A stretch of 28,409 nt of DNA from GSA-30 sp036568765. Lineage in GTDB: Bacteria > Pseudomonadota > Gammaproteobacteria > Xanthomonadales > Rhodanobacteraceae. Position numbers and translations under genes: made by a program. Shown here piece after piece: positions 15,691-23,973 of this stretch (position 1 is its first letter; every line of letters begins with the position of its first letter). The notes under the pieces were generated by a model. The model was given only the letters and a program-made list of their open reading frames with translations. It ran no database searches and was not told where the DNA came from. Where the stretch lies: positions 1 through 28,409 of the forward strand of contig NZ_DATCRY010000191.1 in assembly GCF_036568765.1 (NCBI RefSeq), read 5' to 3'.

Positions 15691-18600
15691 ATGTCCGTCA
15701 GCTTCGCTCATCTCCATTTGCACAGCGAATACTCGCTGGTCGACTCGACCATCCGCATCAAGGCGCTGGTCGCCGCTTGCGTGCGCGAAGGTATTCCCGC
15801 GGTCGCGCTGACCGACGAAAGCAACATGTTCGCCCTGGTGAAGTTCTACAAGGCGTGCACAGCGGCTGGCATCAAACCGATCGGCGGCTGCGACCTCTGG
15901 GTGAGCGCGCCGGACGACCCGCGCCCCTGGCGATTGACCGTGCTGTGCCAGAACCGCGAGGGTTATCTCAATCTCTCGCGGTTGATCTCGCGCGCCTGGC
16001 GCGATGGCCAGCACAACGGCAAAGCGCTGGTGGACGCCGCCTGGCTGACTGCGCAAAGCACTCATGGGCTGATCGCCCTGCTCGGACGCGAAAGCGCAGC
16101 CGGTCGCATCGCGGTCAACCAGGGCACGGACGCGGCGGCCGGCTCAATGCAACCGCTGCTGCGACTGTTCCCCGATCGCCTGTACCTGGAACTGACCCGC
16201 TGCGGCCGCGAGGGCGAAGAAAGCTGGAACGCCGCCGCGCTCGGTCTGGCTGCGCAGCTGAACCTGCCGGTGGTCGCCAGCAACGACGTCCGCTTCCTCA
16301 AGCGCGACGATTTCGAGGCGCACGAAGCGCGCGTATGCATCCATCAGGGCCGCGTGCTTGCCGATCCGAAGCGCCCGCGCGATTACAGCGAAGAGCAATA
16401 CGTCAAAACACCGGGCGAGATGGCCACGCTGTTCGCCGATATCCCGGAAGCGCTGGAAAACACCGTCGAACTGGCCAAGCGCTGCAACCTGGAGCTGAGC
16501 TTCGGCAAGTACTATCTGCCGGATTTCCCGGTACCCGAAGGCCACGACCTGGCCAGCTATATCCGCGAAATCGCCCGCGAAGGCCTGAAGGAACGCCTGG
16601 CGCATGCGCCGCTCGCCGAAGGTCACACGCTAGCCGACTACGAGGCGCGCCTGGAACGCGAGCTGGACGTCATCATCGAGATGGGCTTCCCTGGCTACTT
16701 CCTGATCGTGTCGGACTTCATCAACTGGGGTAAGCAAAACGGCATTCCCGTCGGCCCGGGGCGCGGTTCGGGCGCCGGTTCGCTGGTCGCCTGGGTGCTC
16801 AAGATCACCGATCTCGATCCCTTGCAGTTCAATCTGCTGTTCGAGCGATTCCTGAACCCCGAACGCGTTTCGATGCCGGACTTCGACATCGACTTCTGCA
16901 TGGATCGCCGCGACGAGGTGATCGACTATGTCGCGCGTAAATACGGCCGCGACCACGTCAGTCAGATCATCACCTACGGCTCGATGGCGGCCAAGGCGGT
17001 GCTGCGCGACTCCGGTCGCGTACTCGGCATGGGCTACAACGCGGTCGACAAGATCGCCAAGCTGATTCCCGCGCGCCCGCTCGATCTGACGCTGCAATGC
17101 GCGTTGGGCCGCAGCGAAAAAGCGCAGAAAGAACCCGAGCGTGTCGTCAAGGAGTTCTGCGAGCTTTACGAGCAGGACGAGGAAGCGCGCACGCTGATCG
17201 ACCTGGCGCTCAAGCTCGAAAGCCTGACCCGCAATGCCGGCAAGCACGCCGGTGGCGTAGTGATCGCGCCGACACCGCTGACCGACTTCGCACCGCTGTA
17301 TTGCGAACCGGGCGGCGGCGGCGTGGTGACGCAGTACGACAAGGACGATGTCGAAGCGGTCGGCCTGGTGAAGTTCGACTTCCTCGGCTTGCGTACGCTG
17401 ACCATCATCGACTGGGCGGTGAAGGCGATCAACCAGCGTCGCGCGAAGACCGGCGAGGAGCCGCTGGATATTTCCGCGCTCCCCCTGGACGACGCGTACA
17501 CCTACGACGAGGTATTCAAGAAAGCCCAGACGGTCGCGATCTTCCAGTTCGAATCGGCAGGCATGCAGCGCATGCTCAAGGACGCCAAGGCGGACCGCTT
17601 CGAAGATCTCATCGCACTGGGCGCGCTGTACCGTCCTGGTCCGATGGACCTGATTCCCAGCTTCGTGGCGCGTAAGCACGGTCGCGAACAAGTCGAATAT
17701 CCCGACCCTCGCGTCGAACCTGTCCTGAAAGAGACCTACGGCATCATGGTCTATCAGGAGCAGGTGATGCAGATGGCGCAGATCGTCGGCGGCTATTCGC
17801 TCGGCGGCGCCGACCTGCTGCGCCGCGCGATGGGTAAGAAGAAAGTCGAGGAAATGGCCAAGGAGCGCGCCAAGTTCCGCGAAGGCGCCGCCAAGGACGG
17901 GGTGGGCAGCGACAAGGCCGACCAGATCTTCGACGTGATGGAGAAGTTCGCCGGCTACGGCTTCAACAAGTCGCACGCAGCGGCCTATGCGCTGGTCTCG
18001 TACCAGACCGCCTGGCTGAAGGCGCACTACCCTGCCGAGTTCATGGCCGCGACGATCTCGTCGGACATGGACAACACCGATAAGGCGGTGACCTTCCTCG
18101 ACGAATCGCGTGCGATCGGCCTGACCATCTTGCCACCGGACGTCAACGCCTCGGATTTCATGTTCGTCGCCGTGGAATCCACCCAGCCCTCCTCCTCGGG
18201 ACGCCAAGGCGCCCGGACCATTCGCTATGGCCTGGGGGCGATCAAGGGTGTCGGCCAAGGCGCGTGCGAAGCCATCGTCGAGGAATGCCGCCGCGGCGGC
18301 CCCTACAAGGACCTGGCCGACTTCTGCCGCCGCGTCGATCCGACCAAGCTCAATCGGCGCGTGCTCGAAGCGCTGATCCTGTCCGGCTCGCTGGACGCCT
18401 TAGCTCCCAATCGCGCCAGCCTGATGGCGCAGTTGCCCAACGCGATCAAGGCCGCCGAACAACACCTGCGCGACAAGCAATCGGGCCAGAACGACATGTT
18501 CGGGGCCATGGCCGAGTCGGCCGCTCCCGTGGTGCAGATCGACCTGCCGACCGTCCCCGATTGGCCCCTGGAGCAGCGACTCCAGGGCGAGCGCGATACC

Positions 18601-19272
18601 CTCGGCCATTATCTGTCGGGCCATCCTACCGATCCTTGGCGCGAAGAGCTGGCCCAGCTTTCGACCTGCCCCCTGGGCGAGATCGCCGAACGCTATCAGC
18701 CGCCCAAGCCACGCAAGAGCGATGGCGAAGAAAACCGTTTCCGCCGCGGCCCGGATACTCCCTGGACCGTCGCCGGCATGGTCACCGGCATCCGCAAACG
18801 CGGCGACAGCGACGCCTTCGTACGCCTGGAGGATGCCACCGGCATCATCGAGGTCAGCTTCTTCGGCGAGCTTTACCAGCAGGTGGCCCCGCTGCTGACG
18901 CGGGACCAGATGCTGGTGGTCGAAGGCGGCCTGCGCATCGACGATTTCTCCGGCGGCGGGTTCCAGCTCCGCGCCCGCACTGCCTACTCCCTGGGCGATG
19001 CCTGCCGACGCTATGCCCGCCTGCTGCAGGTCAAGCTGAACGGCATTGGCCCAAACTTTGTCAGCGATCTGCGCCAGGCGCTCTCGGGCTTCCGCCAAGC
19101 CGGCCGCACTCCGGTGCGCCTGCACGGCTACCACAACCAGACCGCCCAGGCAGATCTGGACCTCGGCCAGGATTGGTGCGTGGACGCCATCCCGGAGCTG
19201 CTGCGGGCCATCCGGGCGATGCCGGGGGTAGAAGCTGCGCGGCTGAGAATCGTGAAGACCCAGGACGGTTAG
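15691..19272 (+). CDS. dnaE: DNA polymerase III alpha subunit
   Basis: DnaE is the replicative polymerase subunit. The 1193-residue product has an N-terminal PHP domain (HLHLHSEYS, 7-15), then the C-family polymerase core: the GPGRGSGAGSL motif and catalytic Asp399 and Asp401 in PDFDIDF, and Asp563 in LVKFDFLG. The finger and helix-hairpin-helix regions follow, then the clamp-binding motif QNDMFG at 933-938, and an OB fold (about 1025-1110, WTVAGMVTGIRKRG). In the PHP domain the usual TDH is TDE (41-43), so metal-dependent proofreading there is probably lost. ATG 15691 is preferred over GTG 15682. accA follows after 91 bases, as in E. coli. Confidence 0.98.
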   Translation: MSVSFAHLHLHSEYSLVDSTIRIKALVAACVREGIPAVALTDESNMFALVKFYKACTAAGIKPIGGCDLWVSAPDDPRPWRLTVLCQNREGYLNLSRLISRAWRDGQHNGKALVDAAWLTAQSTHGLIALLGRESAAGRIAVNQGTDAAAGSMQPLLRLFPDRLYLELTRCGREGEESWNAAALGLAAQLNLPVVASNDVRFLKRDDFEAHEARVCIHQGRVLADPKRPRDYSEEQYVKTPGEMATLFADIPEALENTVELAKRCNLELSFGKYYLPDFPVPEGHDLASYIREIAREGLKERLAHAPLAEGHTLADYEARLERELDVIIEMGFPGYFLIVSDFINWGKQNGIPVGPGRGSGAGSLVAWVLKITDLDPLQFNLLFERFLNPERVSMPDFDIDFCMDRRDEVIDYVARKYGRDHVSQIITYGSMAAKAVLRDSGRVLGMGYNAVDKIAKLIPARPLDLTLQCALGRSEKAQKEPERVVKEFCELYEQDEEARTLIDLALKLESLTRNAGKHAGGVVIAPTPLTDFAPLYCEPGGGGVVTQYDKDDVEAVGLVKFDFLGLRTLTIIDWAVKAINQRRAKTGEEPLDISALPLDDAYTYDEVFKKAQTVAIFQFESAGMQRMLKDAKADRFEDLIALGALYRPGPMDLIPSFVARKHGREQVEYPDPRVEPVLKETYGIMVYQEQVMQMAQIVGGYSLGGADLLRRAMGKKKVEEMAKERAKFREGAAKDGVGSDKADQIFDVMEKFAGYGFNKSHAAAYALVSYQTAWLKAHYPAEFMAATISSDMDNTDKAVTFLDESRAIGLTILPPDVNASDFMFVAVESTQPSSSGRQGARTIRYGLGAIKGVGQGACEAIVEECRRGGPYKDLADFCRRVDPTKLNRRVLEALILSGSLDALAPNRASLMAQLPNAIKAAEQHLRDKQSGQNDMFGAMAESAAPVVQIDLPTVPDWPLEQRLQGERDTLGHYLSGHPTDPWREELAQLSTCPLGEIAERYQPPKPRKSDGEENRFRRGPDTPWTVAGMVTGIRKRGDSDAFVRLEDATGIIEVSFFGELYQQVAPLLTRDQMLVVEGGLRIDDFSGGGFQLRARTAYSLGDACRRYARLLQVKLNGIGPNFVSDLRQALSGFRQAGRTPVRLHGYHNQTAQADLDLGQDWCVDAIPELLRAIRAMPGVEAARLRIVKTQDG

Positions 19273-19327
19273 CCCTTAGCGCACGACCACCGTACGGGGG
19301 CGTTCTCGCGAAACGGCCCTGCCCAGC

Positions 19328-19333
19328 TATACT
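19328..19333 (+). promoter_or_regulatory. Candidate -10 element of accA promoter
   Basis: TATACT, inside the word GCTATACTT shared with the frr upstream region, lies 30 bases before the accA ATG. No -35 is evident. Just upstream, CGTTCTCGCGAAACG (19301-19315) is nearly palindromic around TCGCGA and could be an operator. Motif-based inference. Confidence 0.35.
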
Positions 19334-19363
19334 TGCCCGCTTCTGTGCCATAAACACCCACGA

Positions 19364-20320
19364 ATGAACCCGAACTTCCTTGATTTCGAACAACCCATCG
19401 CCGAGCTGGACGCGAAGATAGAAGAGCTTCGCCACGCCAGTCACGGGCAGGCGTTCAACATCGAGGAAGAGGTCGGCCGCCTGCGCGAGAAGCTCAAGAC
19501 CAAGACAGCCGAGATCTTCCGCAATCTGACGCCGTGGCAGATCACCCAGCTATCGCGTCACCCCGGCCGCCCGTACACGCTCGACTACATCGGCGTGATC
19601 TGCGAGGAGTTTCACGAACTGGCCGGCGATCGCGCCTTCGCCGACGATGCTGCCATCGTCGGCGGCCTGGGGCGCATCAACGGCCGGCCGGTGATGATCA
19701 TCGGACACCAGAAAGCCCGCGACACCAAGGGCAAGGTGCGCCGCAATTTCGGCATGCCGCGCCCAGAGGGCTATCGCAAGGCGCTGCGTCTGATGAAGAT
19801 GGCCGAGCGCTTCGGCCTGCCCCTGCTCACCCTGATCGACACCCCCGGCGCCTACCCCGGCGTGGGCGCCGAAGAGCGCGGCCAGAGCGAGGCGATCGCC
19901 CGCAACCTGCTGGAAATGGCCGAGCTGAAGGTGCCGATCGTCTGCACGGTCATCGGCGAAGGCGGCTCCGGCGGTGCGCTGGCTATCGGTGTGGGCGATC
20001 GCACGGTCATGCTGCAATACTCGACCTATTCGGTGATCTCGCCGGAGGGCTGTGCCTCCATCCTCTGGAAGAGCGCCGAAAAGGCCAAGGACGCCGCCGA
20101 GGCGCTGGGTCTGACCGCACCGCGCCTGCTGGAGCTGGGCCTGGTCGACAAGGTCGTGCGCGAGCCGCTGGGCGGCGCACACCGCAATCCGCAATCGATG
20201 GCCGTACGCCTGAAAGCCGTGCTGCTCAACCAGCTCGACGAACTCGAAGCCATGCCGGTCAAGGACCTGCTCGACCAGCGCTACAAGCGGCTGCGTGGTT
20301 ACGGCTCGTTTAGCGAATAG
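19364..20320 (+). CDS. accA: Acetyl-CoA carboxylase carboxyltransferase alpha subunit
   Basis: AccA with AccD forms the carboxyltransferase that moves carboxyl from biotin-AccB to acetyl-CoA, making malonyl-CoA, the first step of fatty acid synthesis. The 318-residue protein starts MNPNFLDFEQPIAELDAKIE with the helical N-terminus typical of AccA. It has HPGRPYTLDYI, the crotonase-like core with TLIDTPGAYPGVGAEERGQ, and the oxyanion-region glycine motif GEGGSGGALAIGVGD, then SPEGCASILWK. Length matches the family. It follows dnaE as in many gammaproteobacteria and supplies the FabZ/Lpx pathway encoded upstream. Confidence 0.98.
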   Translation: MNPNFLDFEQPIAELDAKIEELRHASHGQAFNIEEEVGRLREKLKTKTAEIFRNLTPWQITQLSRHPGRPYTLDYIGVICEEFHELAGDRAFADDAAIVGGLGRINGRPVMIIGHQKARDTKGKVRRNFGMPRPEGYRKALRLMKMAERFGLPLLTLIDTPGAYPGVGAEERGQSEAIARNLLEMAELKVPIVCTVIGEGGSGGALAIGVGDRTVMLQYSTYSVISPEGCASILWKSAEKAKDAAEALGLTAPRLLELGLVDKVVREPLGGAHRNPQSMAVRLKAVLLNQLDELEAMPVKDLLDQRYKRLRGYGSFSE

Positions 20321-20325
20321 CTCAT

Positions 20326-20464
20326 AGGGGCGAGGGACGAGTAGCGAGGGCGCATTTCAGCAGGATAACTGGCGCCCAGCGTCAATATTGCGGGAAGGGC
20401 CATGGTGCGCCTGGAGGTGCGATAACACGCGTTAGTGCGCCCTCGCCCCTCGCCCCTCGCCCCT
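20326..20464. repeat. 139-bp element bounded by 29-bp imperfect inverted repeats
   Basis: The left arm (20326-20354, beginning AGGGGCGAGGGACGAG) is the reverse complement of the right arm (20436-20464, ending CGCCCCTCGCCCCT) at 26 of 29 positions. The 81 bases between show no long ORF. The right arm contains a tandem heptamer (GCCCCTC, three complete copies plus a partial). The arms could form a long hairpin between accA and the NYN gene, acting as terminator or mRNA-stability element, or mark a small non-autonomous mobile element (REPIN/MITE type). The repeat is seen directly; its nature is inferred. Confidence 0.75.
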
Positions 20465-20552
20465 CTTGCATACTATCGCCGCCTCAGAAATCCGGCGCAC
20501 GCGCTACCATCACTCCAAACGCCCCGACGAAACCACGCGCGGAGACCGGTCG

Positions 20553-21308
20553 ATGGCCAATGAAAATGCGCCCAAGCTTGCCGTACTGATCGACGCCGAC
20601 AACGCGCAGCCGGCTATCGCCGATGGCCTGCTTGCCGAGGTAGCCAAGTACGGCACCGCCCATGTCAAGCGCGCCTATGGCGACTGGACCAGCACGCACC
20701 TGAAAGGCTGGAAGGAACAACTGTTGACGCAGTCGATCCAGCCGATCCAGCAGTTCGGCTATACCAGCGGCAAGAACGCTACCGACTCGGCAATGATCAT
20801 CGATGCGATGGACTTGCTCTACTCCGGCCGCTTCAACGGCTTCTGCATCGTTTCCAGCGACAGCGATTTCACCCGGCTGGCCGCACGCATTCGCGAATCG
20901 GGCCTGATCGTCTATGGATTCGGCGAACGCAAGACACCCGATCCGTTCGTCGCTGCCTGCGACAAGTTCATTTACACGGATATCCTGGTCGCCAAGGCCG
21001 ACGAGGAGCAGCCGCTCAAGCCGCGCACCGCCACCGAACTCAAGCGCGACAGCGGCCTGGTCAACCTGTTGCGCAATGCCGTCGAGGCCGCCTCCGACGA
21101 CGACGGCTGGGCGGGATTGGGCGGCGTAGGCTCGATCATCACCAAGCAGCGCCCGAATTTCGATTCGCGCACCTATGGCTTTGGCAAGCTCAGCGAGCTG
21201 ATCACCGCCACCAATCTGTTCGATATCGACCGGCGCAGTCCCGGCGACGGCCGTCCCAAGGTGATCTACGTGCGCAACAAGGCACAAAAGACCAAAACCG
21301 AAACGTGA
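20553..21308 (+). CDS. NYN domain protein with C-terminal OST-HTH/LOTUS-type domain
   Basis: The 251-residue product resembles bacterial relatives of limkain-b1/MARF1. The N-terminal NYN domain (about 8-145, a PIN-like RNase fold) has the acidic motif VLIDADNAQP (Asp14, Asp16), TDSAMIIDAMD (Asp78, Asp84) and SSDSDFTRLA (Asp103, Asp105), so metal-dependent RNase activity is possible. Residues about 166-242 (DSGLVNLLRNAVEAA to NLFDIDRR) look like an OST-HTH/LOTUS RNA-binding domain. ATG 20553 has GGAG nine bases upstream; an in-frame start at 20466 would run through the repeat arm edge. The stop overlaps the tilS start (GTGA). Substrate unknown; an RNA processing or decay role is inferred from domains. 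Confidence 0.88.
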   Translation: MANENAPKLAVLIDADNAQPAIADGLLAEVAKYGTAHVKRAYGDWTSTHLKGWKEQLLTQSIQPIQQFGYTSGKNATDSAMIIDAMDLLYSGRFNGFCIVSSDSDFTRLAARIRESGLIVYGFGERKTPDPFVAACDKFIYTDILVAKADEEQPLKPRTATELKRDSGLVNLLRNAVEAASDDDGWAGLGGVGSIITKQRPNFDSRTYGFGKLSELITATNLFDIDRRSPGDGRPKVIYVRNKAQKTKTET

Positions 21309-22603
21309 GCAAAGCCGATCTTCTCACAGCGCTGCACAACGCGCTGGACACGCATCCCGACGGCGGGCTGTGTGTCGCCTTCAGTGGCGGTCCGGATTCC
21401 ACCGCGCTGCTCCATGCGCTGGCGCAGCTGCCGCAGGCACGCCTGCGCGGCTTGCGTGCCGTGCATGTCGATCACGGTCTACATGCCGATAGCGCGAATT
21501 GGGCGCTGCAATGCCAGGCCATCTGCGCGGCATGGCATATCGCACTGCAAGTGATGCGCGTCGACATTGCACGCGACAGTGGCGAAGGACTCGAATCGGC
21601 TGCGCGACATGCCCGCTATGCTGTTTTCGGCAATGTGTTGCGCGAGGGCGAGCGCCTGTTACTGGGCCATCATCGCGACGATCAGATCGAAACCGTCCTG
21701 CTGAAACTTTTGCGCGGCGCGGGGCCCGAGGGTCTGGGCGGCATGCGCATGCAGCGCGCACTCGGACGCGGGCTGCTATGGCGTCCGCTGCTCGACCTGC
21801 CGCGCGAGGCCTTGCGTACCTACGCCGAACAGCACGGATTGAGCTTCGTCGCCGATCCGTCGAATGAGGATCGTCGTTACTCGCGCAATCGCCTGCGCCA
21901 CGATGTATTGCCATTGCTGTCAGCACACTGGCCGCATGCCGGCGACGCCATCCTGCACAGCGCCCGGCTGAGCCGTGCGGCAGCCGATGCCTTGGCGACG
22001 CAGTGGCGCGATGCGCTCCTGCGCTTACGCGACCCGGCCAGTGAAAGCCTCGACGCCTCGGCGTGGCTGGCGCTTGCACCGGCCCTGCGCGACCCACTGC
22101 TCGATCACTGGCTGCACGAGCTCGGTTGCACCGCGCCCAGCGCCGCACAACGCATGCAGATCGAACGGCAGATCGCGGCACGCGACGGACGCGTGCCCTG
22201 CATCCGCTGGCCGGGTACCGAATTGCACATATGGAAACACCGCCTATGGGCAAGGCGACCGCGAGTGCCCATCGATACGCTGTGGACATCGCCCTGGCGC
22301 GGAGAACCGCTAGCCCTCCCGGACGGCAGCACACTGACGCTCACGCTACAGGTAGCGCTGGCTCGACCGCTGACGGTACGTCTGCGCCGCGGCGGCGAGC
22401 GTATGCGCCCCGCCGGCAGCGCACATACACGTGAGCTGCGCGACCTGTTCCAGCAAGGAACCATCCCACCCTGGCAACGACCTGGCTGCCCCTTGATCTA
22501 TGACGGCGCAACCTTGATCGCGGTAGCGGATCGCTGGATGACCGACGAAGCCGCCGGAATGTTCCGCGCGATGGGTACTTTCCCGGTATGGACTGGAGCA
22601 TGA
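21305..22603 (+). CDS. tilS: tRNA(Ile)-lysidine synthetase
   Basis: TilS uses ATP and lysine to change C34 of tRNA-Ile(CAU) to lysidine, which switches decoding from AUG to AUA; it is essential. The 432-residue protein has the PP-loop SGGPDS at 27-32, VDHGLHADSANWA, LLLGHHRDDQIET and RGAGPEGLGGM in the N-terminal domain. The central TilS substrate-binding domain follows, then the C-terminal domain with GGERMRPAG and LFQQGTIPPWQR. It starts at GTG 21305, four bases inside the NYN gene, so its translation is probably coupled to that gene; no other start fits. A structured spacer follows. Confidence 0.96.
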   Translation: MSKADLLTALHNALDTHPDGGLCVAFSGGPDSTALLHALAQLPQARLRGLRAVHVDHGLHADSANWALQCQAICAAWHIALQVMRVDIARDSGEGLESAARHARYAVFGNVLREGERLLLGHHRDDQIETVLLKLLRGAGPEGLGGMRMQRALGRGLLWRPLLDLPREALRTYAEQHGLSFVADPSNEDRRYSRNRLRHDVLPLLSAHWPHAGDAILHSARLSRAAADALATQWRDALLRLRDPASESLDASAWLALAPALRDPLLDHWLHELGCTAPSAAQRMQIERQIAARDGRVPCIRWPGTELHIWKHRLWARRPRVPIDTLWTSPWRGEPLALPDGSTLTLTLQVALARPLTVRLRRGGERMRPAGSAHTRELRDLFQQGTIPPWQRPGCPLIYDGATLIAVADRWMTDEAAGMFRAMGTFPVWTGA

Positions 22604-22707
22604 GGTCGGTCGCTACCGGGGCCTGCAAGGAGGAGATCTTCAAACCTCCTCACACCTCATAGCGAGCGCAGCTAGCGACCTCACAGGCGCCCAAGGGCGC
22701 CGACCTC
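22601..22707. repeat. Hairpin-rich spacer between tilS and xseB
   Basis: Three nested or adjacent inverted repeats fill this gap. TGAGGTCG (22601-22608, containing the tilS stop) pairs with CGACCTCA (22676-22683). AGGAGG (22628-22633) pairs with CCTCCT (22645-22650). GGCGCCC (22686-22692) pairs with GGGCGCC (22695-22701). CGACCTC recurs at 22701-22707. No T-run follows. It may end the tilS transcript or be a degenerate repetitive palindrome. Confidence 0.55.
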
Positions 22708-22754
22708 GCTGCCCCAATTGATTCCACACCCCCACTGCGTTAGTTTTGCCGCCC

Positions 22755-23012
22755 ATGGCCAAGCCCGCTCCCGCCACCCCCGAAAACACCGCACCCGCCG
22801 ATTTCGAGCACTCGCTGGACGAGCTCGAACAATTGGTTGCACGCATGGAAGGTGGCGAGATGAGCCTGGACGAATCGCTTTCCTCCTTCGAGCGCGGTAT
22901 CGGCTTGTACCGTCACTGCCAGCAAGCCCTGGAAAAGGCCGAGCTGCGTGTGCGGCTGCTGCTGGATCCCGAAGCCCCCGACCACGCCGAACCGTTTGAA
23001 CCCGAGCTCTGA
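22755..23012 (+). CDS. xseB: Exodeoxyribonuclease VII small subunit
   Basis: XseB binds XseA to form exonuclease VII, which degrades single-stranded DNA from both ends. The 85-residue product has the family core DFEHSLDELEQLVARMEGGE followed by LDESLSSFERGIGLYRHCQQAL, which predicts the two-helix coiled hairpin of the family. ATG 22755 is preferred over TTG 22746. A short Pro/Ala-rich N-terminal tail precedes the core. The C-terminus overlaps the ispA reading frame, as is common for xseB-ispA pairs. Confidence 0.95.
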   Translation: MAKPAPATPENTAPADFEHSLDELEQLVARMEGGEMSLDESLSSFERGIGLYRHCQQALEKAELRVRLLLDPEAPDHAEPFEPEL

Positions 23013-23898
23013 GCCCTCGAACGGACAGCTGAGTCCGGACCTGCAAACCTTGATTCGCCGCGCCGACCAGGCGCTGGCGCAAGCCTTGCCGTCCGAACAG
23101 TTGCCTCCCGAACCCTTGCATCGCGCCATGCGTTACGCCGTACTTGGCGGCGGCAAGCGCCTGCGCCCTCTGCTCGTTTATGCCGCCGGTGCGGCACTGG
23201 GCGAACATGGCCCGGCCTTGGATCCGCCCGCCTGCGCCGTGGAACTGATTCACGCGTATTCGCTGGTGCATGACGACCTGCCCGCGATGGACGACGATGC
23301 CTTGCGCCGCGGCCGACCGACCTGCCACATCGTGTTCGGCGAAGCGATGGCCATCCTGGCTGGCGACGCTTTGCAGGCGCTGGCTTTCGAATTGCTCGCC
23401 AATGCACCGATCCACACCAACAGCCTGGACATGCTGCGCGTGCTTGGCCGTGCCTGCGGGGCCGAAGGCATGGCCGGCGGTCAGGCTCTCGATCTGGCCG
23501 CAGTAGGACGCAAGCTGGAACTGCACGAACTGGAGCACATGCATGCCTGCAAGACCGGCGCGCTGATCCGTGCCTCGGTGCGCCTGGGTGCACTGGCTGC
23601 CGGGGCGGATGCGACGACGCTCGATGCGCTGGAACGCTATGCGCACGCTGTCGGCCTGGCCTTCCAGGTCCGTGACGACATCCTCGACGTGGAAGGCGAA
23701 TCGGCCGTCATCGGCAAGACCGCCGGCAAGGATGCCGCGGCCGACAAACCCACGTTCCCCTCGATCATCGGCCTGGGTGCGTCACGGGCACGCCTGGACG
23801 AGTTGATTTGCGACGCCCTCGTCGCCATTGAGCCGTTGGGCGACCGTGCTGCGCTATTGGCCGAACTGGCTCGCTACGCGGCCGCCCGCCATCACTAG
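22996..23898 (+). CDS. ispA: Farnesyl diphosphate synthase (polyprenyl synthetase)
   Basis: IspA joins DMAPP and two IPP to farnesyl-PP, the primer for UppS encoded upstream. The product (300 residues from the start used here) has GGGKRLRPLL, the first Asp-rich motif DDLPAMDDD from residue 93 with following RRGRPTCH, GGQALDL, the KTGALI motif and the second Asp-rich motif DDILD at 227-231. The start is uncertain because no in-frame ATG exists near the beginning: TTG 22996 (inside xseB) gives a family-like N-terminus; GTG 22948 and TTG 23050 are alternatives. dxs does not follow, unlike the E. coli order. Confidence 0.92.
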   Translation: MNPSSEPSNGQLSPDLQTLIRRADQALAQALPSEQLPPEPLHRAMRYAVLGGGKRLRPLLVYAAGAALGEHGPALDPPACAVELIHAYSLVHDDLPAMDDDALRRGRPTCHIVFGEAMAILAGDALQALAFELLANAPIHTNSLDMLRVLGRACGAEGMAGGQALDLAAVGRKLELHELEHMHACKTGALIRASVRLGALAAGADATTLDALERYAHAVGLAFQVRDDILDVEGESAVIGKTAGKDAAADKPTFPSIIGLGASRARLDELICDALVAIEPLGDRAALLAELARYAAARHH

Positions 23899-23973
23899 GG
23901 ATAGCTTGATCGCAGTCGTCCGGACTGGCACGTCGAGCGTTCCCGTTCCGATGAACTGCCCCAAGGGTCCCCC

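Noticed and set aside
16630..18258. A 542-residue open frame on the reverse strand opposite dnaE
   Set aside because: It lies wholly within a certain dnaE gene; long antisense frames are expected in GC-rich coding DNA. The translation is rich in Arg, His, Val and Gln without recognisable motifs.
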